A stretch of 11,896 nt of DNA, taken from assembly GCA_028865375.1 (NCBI GenBank), contig JAGWKJ010000042.1:1-11896 (forward strand). Reading direction: 5' to 3'. Numbering within the stretch: the stretch's first letter is position 1; each line of letters begins with the position of its first letter. The notes below the pieces were generated by a model. That model saw only the letters and a program-made list of their open reading frames with translations. It had not been told where the DNA came from and searched no databases. Source of the DNA: Hyphomicrobiales bacterium. GTDB lineage: Bacteria; Pseudomonadota; Alphaproteobacteria; Rhizobiales; Beijerinckiaceae. Shown here piece by piece: positions 1-6,506 of this stretch. The position numbers and the translations under genes are program-made.

Positions 1-1819
1 CCTGCTCGACCTCGCCGACGGCGCAAAGCGGGTCGCGCTGTCGGTGCCCGCCGGGGCGACGCTGAACCTCCGCGCGCCCGCCGCGGCGGCGATGAAGGTC
101 GAGGCCGGCGCGGGACTGGCGCCGCTGCCCGGCGACGCCAAGGCCGCGCCGGGCCTGAGACGCTTCGCGATCAAGGCCGACGCGACGCTGACGGTGACCG
201 CGACCGGCGGCGCCGGCGGACGCTTCGACATCGCCGCGATCGCGCCGGCGCCGCCCAAGGTGACGCTGCAAGGGGCCCCCAAGCCCGACCGCGCCGGCGG
301 CTTGGCGCTCGCCTATGCGATCGAGGACGCCTACGGCGTCACGCAAGCCCATGCGGACGTTACGGCGCCGCGCGTCGACGGCGCGCCCACCCACGGCAAG
401 CCGCTGGTCGGTCCGCCGGCGCCGGGCCTCTCGCTGGGCGCCAAGCGCGGCGGGCTCGGCCCCGCGCACGGGCGGATCGCCGCGACGTCGAGCCCATGGG
501 CGGGCGCCGAGGCGACGCTGCGCGTCGCCGTCAAGGACACCGCCGGCCTCGTCGGCGAAAGCGCGCCGGTGGCGATCACGCTGCCAGAACGCGCCTTCGT
601 CGTGCCGCTCGCGCGCGCGCTCGTGGAACTGCGGCGCGACCTCGCGCTCGACCCCGGATACCAACGCGAGCGCGTCGCGCTCGCCCTCGACGCGCTGGGG
701 CGCGCGCCGGAGCGCTTCACGCCGCAGGCGGGCGTCTATCTCGCGCTGACGGGCATCGAGCGCGGCCTCGTCGAGGCGCGCACGGACGACGACCTGCGCG
801 GAATCGTCGACGCGCTGTGGACGCTGGCGACGCGGATCGAGGACGGCGACGCCCACGGGGCGGCGCAGGCGCTGCGCGACGTCGAACGGCGGCTGCGCGA
901 GGCGCTGGCGCGCGGCGCGTCGGACAAGGAGATCGCCGCGCTGACGGCGGAACTGAAGGCCGCCGTCCAGCGCTACCTCGAACGGCTGGCGAAGAACGCG
1001 CCCAAGGGCGCCGCGCCGCCGGGGGGCGCGGTCGATTCGCGCGACCTCGGCAAGATGATCGACGCGATGCGCGAGGCCGCGCGCGGCGGATCGCGCGCGC
1101 AGGCGCAGGCGATGCTCGACCGCTTGCAGGGCCTGCTCGACGACCTGAAGGGCGCGCAAGTCGGGCAGGCCGATCCGCTGACGCAGCAAATGCAACGGGG
1201 CCTCGGCGAGCTCGACAAGATGATGCGCGACCAAGGCAAGCTGCGCGACGACACGTTCGCCGGCAAGCCGCAGGACGGCCAATCGCTCGCCCAAAGACAG
1301 CGGGCGCTCCGCGACCAACTCGACGCGCTGCGCGAAGCGTTGCGCAAGAAGGGCGTCGACGCGCCCCCGGCGCTCGGCGACGCGGAGAAGGCGATGGGCG
1401 AGGCGCAACGCGCCCTGCAAGGACTGAAGCCCGGACAAGCGCCGGGACAGGGCCGGGGCTCGCTCGGCGAAGGAGGGCAGGCCGCGCTCGACGCGCAGGG
1501 CCGCGCGCTCGAAGCGATGCGGCGCGCGGCGAACGGTCTCGCGCGCACGCTCGCGCAAAGGCAAGGCAACGGGCGGGGACAGGGCGTCGGCCGCGTCGGG
1601 CAAGGCCGGACGACGGGCCGCGGCACGGGCGCGGGCCTGCCCGATCCGCTCGGGCGGCAGGATTCCACCGGCACTTATGGCGAGCGCGTGCAGATCGGTC
1701 CCTCGCCCGCCGACCGTGCGCGCAAGCTCCTCGACGACCTGCGCCGCCGCTCCGCCGATCCCAACCGGCCCGGCGGCGAGTTGCGCTATTACGGCCGCCT
1801 GCTCGACGGGTTGAACTGA
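1..1819 (+). CDS. DUF4175 (TIGR02302-type) protein, 5' truncated
   Basis: The frame is open from base 2 to the TGA at 1817-1819, giving 605 visible residues; the true start lies before the window. The first 200 or so residues look like beta-rich extracytoplasmic repeats ('AYAIEDAYGV', 'RVAVKDTAGLVGESAPV'). From about residue 205 the protein becomes helical and rich in Arg, Ala, Gln and Leu with likely coiled coils ('REALARGASDKEIAALTAEL'). A low-complexity Gly/Gln/Arg stretch follows near residues 490-550, and the protein ends in 'LRYYGRLLDGLN'. This order, a helical Gln-rich tail ending in a short 'Y..RLL' motif, matches alphaproteobacterial DUF4175 proteins, which usually exceed 800 residues and start with membrane helices (not visible here). 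The function is unknown; a role at the cell envelope is inference. The next gene starts 84 bases downstream. The family call is from recognition of the tail and composition, not a profile search. Confidence 0.8.
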   Translation, partial: LLDLADGAKRVALSVPAGATLNLRAPAAAAMKVEAGAGLAPLPGDAKAAPGLRRFAIKADATLTVTATGGAGGRFDIAAIAPAPPKVTLQGAPKPDRAGGLALAYAIEDAYGVTQAHADVTAPRVDGAPTHGKPLVGPPAPGLSLGAKRGGLGPAHGRIAATSSPWAGAEATLRVAVKDTAGLVGESAPVAITLPERAFVVPLARALVELRRDLALDPGYQRERVALALDALGRAPERFTPQAGVYLALTGIERGLVEARTDDDLRGIVDALWTLATRIEDGDAHGAAQALRDVERRLREALARGASDKEIAALTAELKAAVQRYLERLAKNAPKGAAPPGGAVDSRDLGKMIDAMREAARGGSRAQAQAMLDRLQGLLDDLKGAQVGQADPLTQQMQRGLGELDKMMRDQGKLRDDTFAGKPQDGQSLAQRQRALRDQLDALREALRKKGVDAPPALGDAEKAMGEAQRALQGLKPGQAPGQGRGSLGEGGQAALDAQGRALEAMRRAANGLARTLAQRQGNGRGQGVGRVGQGRTTGRGTGAGLPDPLGRQDSTGTYGERVQIGPSPADRARKLLDDLRRRSADPNRPGGELRYYGRLLDGLN

Positions 1820-1903
1820 GCGGCGGATCGGCGCCCCGGCATTTTGCGGTTGCGCCGGCCCGCGCCATCGTCCACACGCCCCCGACTCCGAGGGACATCC
1901 GAC

Positions 1904-2896
1904 ATGTTGCGCGAATTGCTGGCCGAAGGCCACGTGTTGCTCGCCGACGGCGCCACCGGCACCAATTATTTCGCGATGGGGCTGGCCAACGGCGAACCGC
2001 CGGAGATCTGGAACTTCGAGGAACCCGGCAAGGTCGCCGCGCTGCACGACGCGTTCATCGCGGCGGGCGCCGACATCGTGCTCACCAACACGTTCGGCGG
2101 CAATGCGCGCCGCCTCGCGCTGCACGGCCTCGAGGGCCGCGTCGGCGAGGTCAACGCACGCGCCGCCGCCATCGCGCGCGGCTGCGCGGATCGCGCGGGT
2201 CGCCGGGTCGTCGTGGCGGGATCGGTGGGGCCCACCGGCGACCTGTTCGCGCCGCTGGGTCCCCTGACCGAGGACGAGGCGACGGTGATCTTCGCCGCCC
2301 AGATGCGCGGGCTGCGCGAAGGCGGGGCGGACCTCGCCTGGATCGAGACCATGTCGGCGGCCGAGGAGATGCGGGCCGCCGCGCGCGCCGCCGCGTCGGT
2401 CGGGATGCCGTTCGCGATCACGGGGAGCTTCGACACGGCGGGGCGCACGATGATGGGGCTGACGCCGGAAGCCTTCGCGCAATTCGCCTCGGGGCTCGAT
2501 CCGGCGCCCGAGGCGTTTGGCGCCAATTGCGGCGTCGGCGCCTCGGACCTGCTGCTGTCGCTGACCGCGATGCGCGCTGCCGCGCCCGGCGCCGCCCTGA
2601 TCGCCAAGGCCAACGCCGGCGTGCCCCAATGGCACGGAGACCACGTGCATTACTCCGGCTCGCCGGCGCTGATGGCGGATTACGCCGCGCTCGCGCGCGA
2701 CGCCGGCGCCTCGATCGTCGGCGGCTGCTGTGGCACCGCGCCCGAACACCTCGCCGCGATGCGGCGCGCGCTCGACGAGGCGCCGCGCCGCGCGCCGCCC
2801 GACCTCGCCGCGATCCTCGCCGCCACCGGCCCGCTGGCCTCCCCGCCGAGGGCGGAGGGCGCCGGCGACGAACGTCGCGCCCGCCGCCGGCATTGA
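1904..2896 (+). CDS. bmt: Betaine--homocysteine S-methyltransferase-like enzyme
   Basis: 330 residues of the Pfam homocysteine S-methyltransferase family, a zinc TIM barrel that moves a methyl group from betaine or a related donor to homocysteine, making methionine. Visible motifs are 'LLADGATGTNYFAMGL' at 12-27, 'ADIVLTNTFGGN' at 56-67, and the three zinc cysteines C209 ('GANCGVG') and C275/C276 ('GGCCGTAPEHL'). The N-terminal 'GATGTNYFAMGL...PEIWN' pattern is typical of the rhizobial Bmt subgroup, but the methyl donor cannot be proved from sequence. The ATG at 1904 is chosen because 'GAGGGACA' lies just upstream and the family motif begins 12 residues in; an in-frame start at 1844 would add 20 unrelated residues. 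The last 20 or so residues ('SPPRAEGAGDERRARRRH') are a basic tail beyond the usual domain end, probably encoded by a palindromic element. The gene converges on the copper cluster, with 28 bases between stops. Confidence 0.88.
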   Translation: MLRELLAEGHVLLADGATGTNYFAMGLANGEPPEIWNFEEPGKVAALHDAFIAAGADIVLTNTFGGNARRLALHGLEGRVGEVNARAAAIARGCADRAGRRVVVAGSVGPTGDLFAPLGPLTEDEATVIFAAQMRGLREGGADLAWIETMSAAEEMRAAARAAASVGMPFAITGSFDTAGRTMMGLTPEAFAQFASGLDPAPEAFGANCGVGASDLLLSLTAMRAAAPGAALIAKANAGVPQWHGDHVHYSGSPALMADYAALARDAGASIVGGCCGTAPEHLAAMRRALDEAPRRAPPDLAAILAATGPLASPPRAEGAGDERRARRRH

Positions 2897-2907
2897 GTCC
2901 GGCGGGC
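2879..2907. terminator. Hairpin between convergent genes
   Basis: GCCCGCCG (2879-2886) pairs perfectly with CGGCGGGC (2900-2907) around a 13-base loop that includes the methyltransferase stop codon. It sits where two convergent genes end and could stop transcription from either side. There is no T-tract, so an intrinsic terminator is only a suggestion. Confidence 0.3.
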
Positions 2908-2924
2908 GAGCGAAGCGTCGCGCG

Positions 2925-3365
2925 TCACTCGACGGCGTAGACGAACGGCGGCCTGCCGTCCTTGGTGAAGGCGTAGATCTTCAGCGGCCCCGCCTTCGTG
3001 CCGGGCATTCCCGGCGCGCCGGTCGGCATTCCGGGCAAGGTCACGCCCGCGATCTGCGGTCGTTCGGCCAGCACCTTGCGCACGATGTCGGCGGGCACCA
3101 GCCCGTCGAAGGCGTAGCCGTCGATGAACATGGTGTGGCAACCCTCCATGTCGGCGGGCACGCCGGCCTTGGCGCTGATCTGCGTCAGGTCGTTGGTGGG
3201 CTTCAACGCGATGTCGAAGCCGTGGGCCTTCATGTAGGCCGCGTAGGCCTCGCAGCACGAGCACTGCGGATTCTTCCACAGGATCGCGTGCGTCGGCGCG
3301 GCGAGCGCGGCGGGCGCGAATGCGGCGAAAGCGAGCGTCGCCGCGGTGCGGATGGACTTCATCAT
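2925..3365 (-). CDS. Exported DUF411 metal-binding protein
   Basis: 146 residues, close to the usual DUF411 length. Residues 1-22 form a Sec signal peptide (basic 'MMKSIR', hydrophobic Ala/Phe/Leu core, 'ALAA' cleavage region). The mature part opens with 'LWKNPQCSCCEAYAAYMKAHGF', whose C35, C37 and C38 form the thiol cluster typical of the family. 'ADMEGCHTMFIDGYAFDGLVP' at 71-91 carries C76 and H77, and 'LPGMPTGAPGMPG' follows. DUF411 proteins are repeatedly found beside copper-resistance genes and are thought to bind metal in the periplasm; the exact role is not established. Two adjacent ATG codons (3365 and 3362) follow an AGAGAGGA ribosome-binding site; I chose the first. The gene starts 32 bases after the multicopper oxidase stop with no terminator between, so it is probably the last gene of that operon. 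Confidence 0.92.
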   Translation of the reverse strand: MMKSIRTAATLAFAAFAPAALAAPTHAILWKNPQCSCCEAYAAYMKAHGFDIALKPTNDLTQISAKAGVPADMEGCHTMFIDGYAFDGLVPADIVRKVLAERPQIAGVTLPGMPTGAPGMPGTKAGPLKIYAFTKDGRPPFVYAVE

Positions 3366-3397
3366 GGTTCATTCCTCTCTCTGGCGGGAACTCCGGG

Positions 3398-4837
3398 TCA
3401 CGCGACGCGCAACACGGTCATCAGGCCGGACACCTGGTGATTCATCACGTGGCAATGCAGCATCCAGTCGCCCGGATTGTCGGCGACGAAGGCGCATTCC
3501 ACCGCGTCCCTCGGCGCGAGCAGGACGGTGTCCTGCCATTGGCGATGCGGAACCGCGACGCCGTTGCGCGTCAGCACGCGGAAGCTGTGGCCGTGGAGGT
3601 GCATCGGGTGCCACCACGCCGTCCGGTTTTTCAGGGTCAGGACGACGCTGCGACCGCGCTTGAACGTCATCAGCGGGGCCATGCCGGCCGCGCCGTCGCC
3701 GGTCATCGACATGCCGTTGATCGCCCAGACGGCGCCCCCGCCCAAGCCAGGCGTCGCCTTGCCGCCCATGCCGCCGAGGCCCATCATGCCGCCGCCGCCC
3801 ATCATGCCGCCTTGGATGACGATGTCGCGCCGTTCGGCCGACGCGAGATCGGGCGCGGGCAGCGGATTGGGCGGCAGGACGACGGGTTCGCGAGGGCGCG
3901 CCGGGCTCGTCGCGACCTCGGGCGAATAGGCGAGCGTCGCCGCGACGTAGGCGAGTCCGTCGTAAAAGTCGTCGACGACGCGGTAACGCCGGCCGGTCGT
4001 CCCGGTCATGTCGAGGACGACGTCGATGCGCATCGCGGGCCCCAACGTCAAGCGACCGTCCGCCGGCTCGAACGGTTCGCATGGCTGCCCGTCGAACGCC
4101 ACGACGAGCGGCCTATGGCCCTCGAACCGAAGCGCCATCATGCGCGCGAGCGCGCCGTTGATCAGGCGGATGCGGACGCGCTCGCCGGCGCGCACCGGCT
4201 GGACGGCCTCCGCGCGCCCGTTCAGCGTGACGAGGCCGCCGACATGGCCGGCCATCGCGTCTTCCATCATGTTGCCGAAGCCCGCCGCCAGTTCGCCGTC
4301 CGCGCGAAGGCGCCAGTCGCCGAACATCCAAGGCAGGTCGCGATCGACGGCGACCGCGGTCGCCTCTTCGACGATCAGCGGCCCGACCAGGCCGCGGCCG
4401 ATCTGCACCAATCCGTCGTCGTGCGAGTGATACCAGAACGTGCCGGCGTCGGGCGGCGTGAACTCGTAGGTGAACCGGCCGCCCGGGGGAATCGGCGGTT
4501 GCGTCAGGCCGGGAACCCCGTCCATCGCATTGGGCACGCGGACGCCGTGCCAGTGCACGGTCGTTTCCTCGGGCAGGCCGTTGTTCACTTCGATGCGCGC
4601 CGGCCGGCCCTGTCGAAGGCGGATCAACGGCCCCGGCTCGACGCCATCGTAGGTCCATAGCCCGGTGTCCGGCTCGCCCGGCCCACGAAGCATCGCACGG
4701 GAAGCCGCAGCCGTCAGCGTCAGGGATTGGAGGGATCGCCCCTCCGCACGCGCTGGAGCGCCGGCCGCAAACGTGGCGCCAACGCCCGATGCGAGAAAGC
4801 CGCGGCGCGTGACGGCGCCGATGTCGAAATCACCCAT
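3398..4837 (-). CDS. Tat-exported multicopper oxidase
   Basis: 479 residues. The N-terminus carries a twin-arginine signal (R11-R12 in 'TRRGFLASG', cleavage near 'APARA' 27-31), so folded, copper-loaded enzyme should reach the periplasm. All four copper-binding segments are present: 'HWHG' (H95, H97), 'WYHSH' (H137, H139), 'HPMHLHGH' (H410, H413, H415) and 'HCHVMNH' (H461, C462, H463, H467). The residue ten after C462, the type 1 axial position, is L472 rather than the Met of CueO, although M473 follows. A Met/Gly-rich stretch at 343-359 may help bind Cu(I). The family oxidises Cu(I), metals or phenols while reducing O2 to water. The neighbours suggest copper detoxification, but a laccase-type role cannot be excluded. 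The ATG at 4837 follows 'GCGAGG' and opens directly onto the Tat signal; a longer in-frame start at 5080 would overlap the preceding gene and add 81 implausible residues. Confidence 0.95.
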   Translation of the reverse strand: MGDFDIGAVTRRGFLASGVGATFAAGAPARAEGRSLQSLTLTAAASRAMLRGPGEPDTGLWTYDGVEPGPLIRLRQGRPARIEVNNGLPEETTVHWHGVRVPNAMDGVPGLTQPPIPPGGRFTYEFTPPDAGTFWYHSHDDGLVQIGRGLVGPLIVEEATAVAVDRDLPWMFGDWRLRADGELAAGFGNMMEDAMAGHVGGLVTLNGRAEAVQPVRAGERVRIRLINGALARMMALRFEGHRPLVVAFDGQPCEPFEPADGRLTLGPAMRIDVVLDMTGTTGRRYRVVDDFYDGLAYVAATLAYSPEVATSPARPREPVVLPPNPLPAPDLASAERRDIVIQGGMMGGGGMMGLGGMGGKATPGLGGGAVWAINGMSMTGDGAAGMAPLMTFKRGRSVVLTLKNRTAWWHPMHLHGHSFRVLTRNGVAVPHRQWQDTVLLAPRDAVECAFVADNPGDWMLHCHVMNHQVSGLMTVLRVA

Positions 4838-4862
4838 GTCGTTGCCTCGCCATACGTCGACG

Positions 4863-4880
4863 GCCCGGGCGAACCCGGGC
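4863..4880 (-). promoter_or_regulatory. UUCG-loop hairpin ahead of the oxidase gene
   Basis: In the 67-base gap between the small exported protein and the oxidase, a perfect 7-bp stem (GCCCGGG / CCCGGGC) encloses a four-base loop reading TTCG on the minus strand. It ends 25 bases before the oxidase start, just clear of its ribosome-binding site. There is no T-tract, so a processing, stability or attenuation element is more likely than a full terminator. The function is inferred. Confidence 0.4.
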
Positions 4881-4904
4881 GTTTGCGCTCGCGCGCGACG
4901 GAGG

Positions 4905-5273
4905 TCAGGCGATTCTGGGAGGTCTGCGTGGCGTCGAGGGGCGCGCCGAGGCGAGGATCGCGTCGTCGGCGACGGGGGTCCGCGCGATGCGCCGTTCGAG
5001 CCGCAACGGCGCGACGGCCGGGGCGTGCGCGATCGTAGCGACCGATGGCGCAAGGCAGCACGCGCGCGCCATGCCGACACCGGCCCCGTCCATTTTGCAG
5101 CGCGCGTCGTGGCGACAATCGGACATCGGCGCGACGACCGGGGCCCGGTCGGCCGTCATCATCCGCATCGAAGCCCGCGCGCCGCGCGCCGCCGCGGGCG
5201 ACGAGCCGACGTTGACCGCCATGACGACGGCCATCAATGCCAAGACGAGACGATGGAGCCAAATCCGCGCCAT
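4905..5273 (-). CDS. Small exported Cys/Met-containing protein upstream of the oxidase
   Basis: 122 residues, not recognised as a named family. 'MARIWLHRLVLALMAVVMAVNVGSSPAAARG' has the layout of a Sec signal peptide: short basic start, strong hydrophobic core at 9-22, 'SPAAA' cleavage region. The mature part holds 'RASMRMMTADRAP', then 'MSDCRHDARCKMDGAG' and 'MARACCLAP', that is four cysteines with nearby Met and His, followed by an Arg/Ala/Pro-rich tail. It lies first in the copper cluster, 67 bases before the oxidase. Xanthomonas operons have a small exported Cys/His protein, CopL, ahead of copA; the resemblance here is of position and general composition only, not proven homology. The ATG at 5273 is preferred because it begins the signal peptide. 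A strong -10-like TATGAT ends only six bases before it, so the mRNA may be leaderless. High-GC shadow frames overlap on the other strand; the signal peptide is the main reason to believe this one. Confidence 0.6.
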   Translation of the reverse strand: MARIWLHRLVLALMAVVMAVNVGSSPAAARGARASMRMMTADRAPVVAPMSDCRHDARCKMDGAGVGMARACCLAPSVATIAHAPAVAPLRLERRIARTPVADDAILASARPSTPRRPPRIA

Positions 5274-5279
5274 GCCCCT

Positions 5280-5307
5280 ATCATAGCGACGATCCGGCCC
5301 GAAACAA
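5280..5307 (-). promoter_or_regulatory. Candidate promoter of the copper cluster
   Basis: On the minus strand TTGTTT (5307-5302) and TATGAT (5285-5280) are separated by 16 bases. The -10 box matches the sigma-70 consensus at five of six positions; the -35 box is weak. Transcription would begin at about the A of the ATG at 5273. No MerR/CueR-type dyad with a lengthened spacer was recognised. Confidence 0.4.
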
Positions 5308-5353
5308 GGCGACGGGGGCGGCGCCGGCGGACCGGACCGTGTATGAGGCCTCC

Positions 5354-6466
5354 ATGAACCAGTTCGCGAAATCGGGCGACACGCGCAAGCGCCGTCGCGA
5401 GGCGGAGGAAGAAGCCGCGCGCGAGGCCGCGCTGGCGGTCGCACCCGCGCCGGCCATGCCCTCGCCCCCCGCTGGGGCGCATGAGTTCGAGGCCGCGGCC
5501 GAATCCGCGCCGGAGCGTCTCGACCGCTTCCTCGTCGAGGCGTTGCGCGGCGCCGGGTTCGCGCTGTCGCGGTCGCGCGCGCAAGCCCTGATCGCGGAGG
5601 GCCGCGCCACGCTCGACGGCGCGACCGCGATCGATCCCGGAGCGCCCGTCCGCGCGGGCGCGCGCGCGATCCTCGACATGCCGGCGCCGGTCCCCGCCAA
5701 GCCGCGGGGCGAGACGATCCCGCTCGTCGTCGTCCACGAAGACGCCGACCTGATCGTGATCGACAAGCCGGCCGGGCTCGTCGTGCATCCCGCGCCGGGC
5801 CATGCCGGGGGCACGCTGGTCAACGCGTTGATCGCCCATTGCGGCGACAGCCTGTCGGGGGTGGGCGGAGAGCGCAGGCCCGGCATCGTGCATCGGCTCG
5901 ACAAGGACACGTCGGGCCTGCTGGTCGTGGCCAAGAACGATTCCGCGCACCGCGCGCTGTCGGAATTGTTCGCCGACCACGGCCGGACGCTGGGCCTCGA
6001 GCGCGAATATCTCGCGCTGGTCTGGGGCGCGCCCGCCGCCTCGCGCGGCACGGTCGACGCGCCGCTCGCCCGCTCGACGCGCAACCGCGAGAAGATCGCG
6101 GTCGTGGGCCAAGGCGCGGGCAAAGGCTCCGGCCGCGAGGCGCGCACGCATTGGCGCCTGCTCGAACGCCTCGGCGAGGCGAGCCTCGTCGCCTGCCGGC
6201 TCGAGACCGGGCGTACGCACCAGATCCGCGTCCACATGGCCCATGTCGGGCTGCCGTTGCTGGGCGACGGCGTCTATGGCGCCGGCCACCGCACCAAGGC
6301 GTCGCGACTCGGCGCGGACGCGCGCGCGGCCCTCGAAGCGCTGGGCCGGCAGGCGTTGCACGCTCGCCTGCTCGCCTTCCCGCATCCGGTCACCGGCGAG
6401 CCGATGCGTTTCGAGAGCGCGCCGCCCGCCGATTTCGCCCGCCTCGCCGAGGCGTTGCGCCGCTAG
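5354..6466 (+). CDS. RluA-family pseudouridine synthase
   Basis: 370 residues; converts specific uridines of RNA, probably 23S rRNA, to pseudouridine. An S4 RNA-binding domain covers about 54-105 ('ERLDRFLVEALRGAGFALSR'). The catalytic domain follows: 'LIVIDKPAGLVVHPAPGH' (133-150), the signature 'GIVHRLDKDTSGLLVVAKND' with catalytic D183, then 'LETGRTHQIRVHMAHVGLPLLGD' and 'RQALHARLLAFPHP'. S4 plus 'HRLDKDTSG' is the RluC/RluD arrangement; which uridines are modified cannot be read from sequence. About 53 residues precede the S4 domain: a highly charged helix ('DTRKRRREAEEEAAREAAL') and an Ala/Pro linker. The ATG at 5354 has GAGG five bases upstream. The gene is divergent from the copper cluster across 80 bases and converges on ubiG with 40 bases between stops. 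Confidence 0.95.
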   Translation: MNQFAKSGDTRKRRREAEEEAAREAALAVAPAPAMPSPPAGAHEFEAAAESAPERLDRFLVEALRGAGFALSRSRAQALIAEGRATLDGATAIDPGAPVRAGARAILDMPAPVPAKPRGETIPLVVVHEDADLIVIDKPAGLVVHPAPGHAGGTLVNALIAHCGDSLSGVGGERRPGIVHRLDKDTSGLLVVAKNDSAHRALSELFADHGRTLGLEREYLALVWGAPAASRGTVDAPLARSTRNREKIAVVGQGAGKGSGREARTHWRLLERLGEASLVACRLETGRTHQIRVHMAHVGLPLLGDGVYGAGHRTKASRLGADARAALEALGRQALHARLLAFPHPVTGEPMRFESAPPADFARLAEALRR

Positions 6467-6478
6467 GTCGCGCGCGGG

Positions 6479-6500
6479 CGCCCGACCTGCGGGACGGGCG
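6479..6500. terminator. Possible shared terminator hairpin between rluA-type gene and ubiG
   Basis: In the 40-base gap between two convergent stops, CGCCCG (6479-6484) pairs with CGGGCG (6495-6500); an alternative CCCG/CGGG fold lies inside. It is GC-rich and could act in both directions, but has no T-tract. Confidence 0.25.
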
Positions 6501-6506
6501 GCCGCG

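Noticed and set aside
717..1898. Minus-strand 393-codon frame antisense to the DUF4175 gene
   Set aside because: The product is Arg/Ala/Pro-rich with no motif and lies wholly opposite a credible coding region.
1820..1903. Possible SAM or SAH riboswitch before the methyltransferase gene
   Set aside because: The 84-base gap has none of the conserved SAM-II or SAH core sequences that I can recognise.
496..2940. An 814-codon open frame on the plus strand across two genes
   Set aside because: It overlaps the DUF4175 and methyltransferase genes in another frame, its product is almost only Arg, Ala, Gly and Pro, and it has no recognisable domain; it is a high-GC shadow.
4838..5080. Longer N-terminus for the multicopper oxidase
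   Set aside because: It would place the Tat signal 80 residues inside the protein and overlap the upstream gene; the ATG at 4837 has its own ribosome-binding site.
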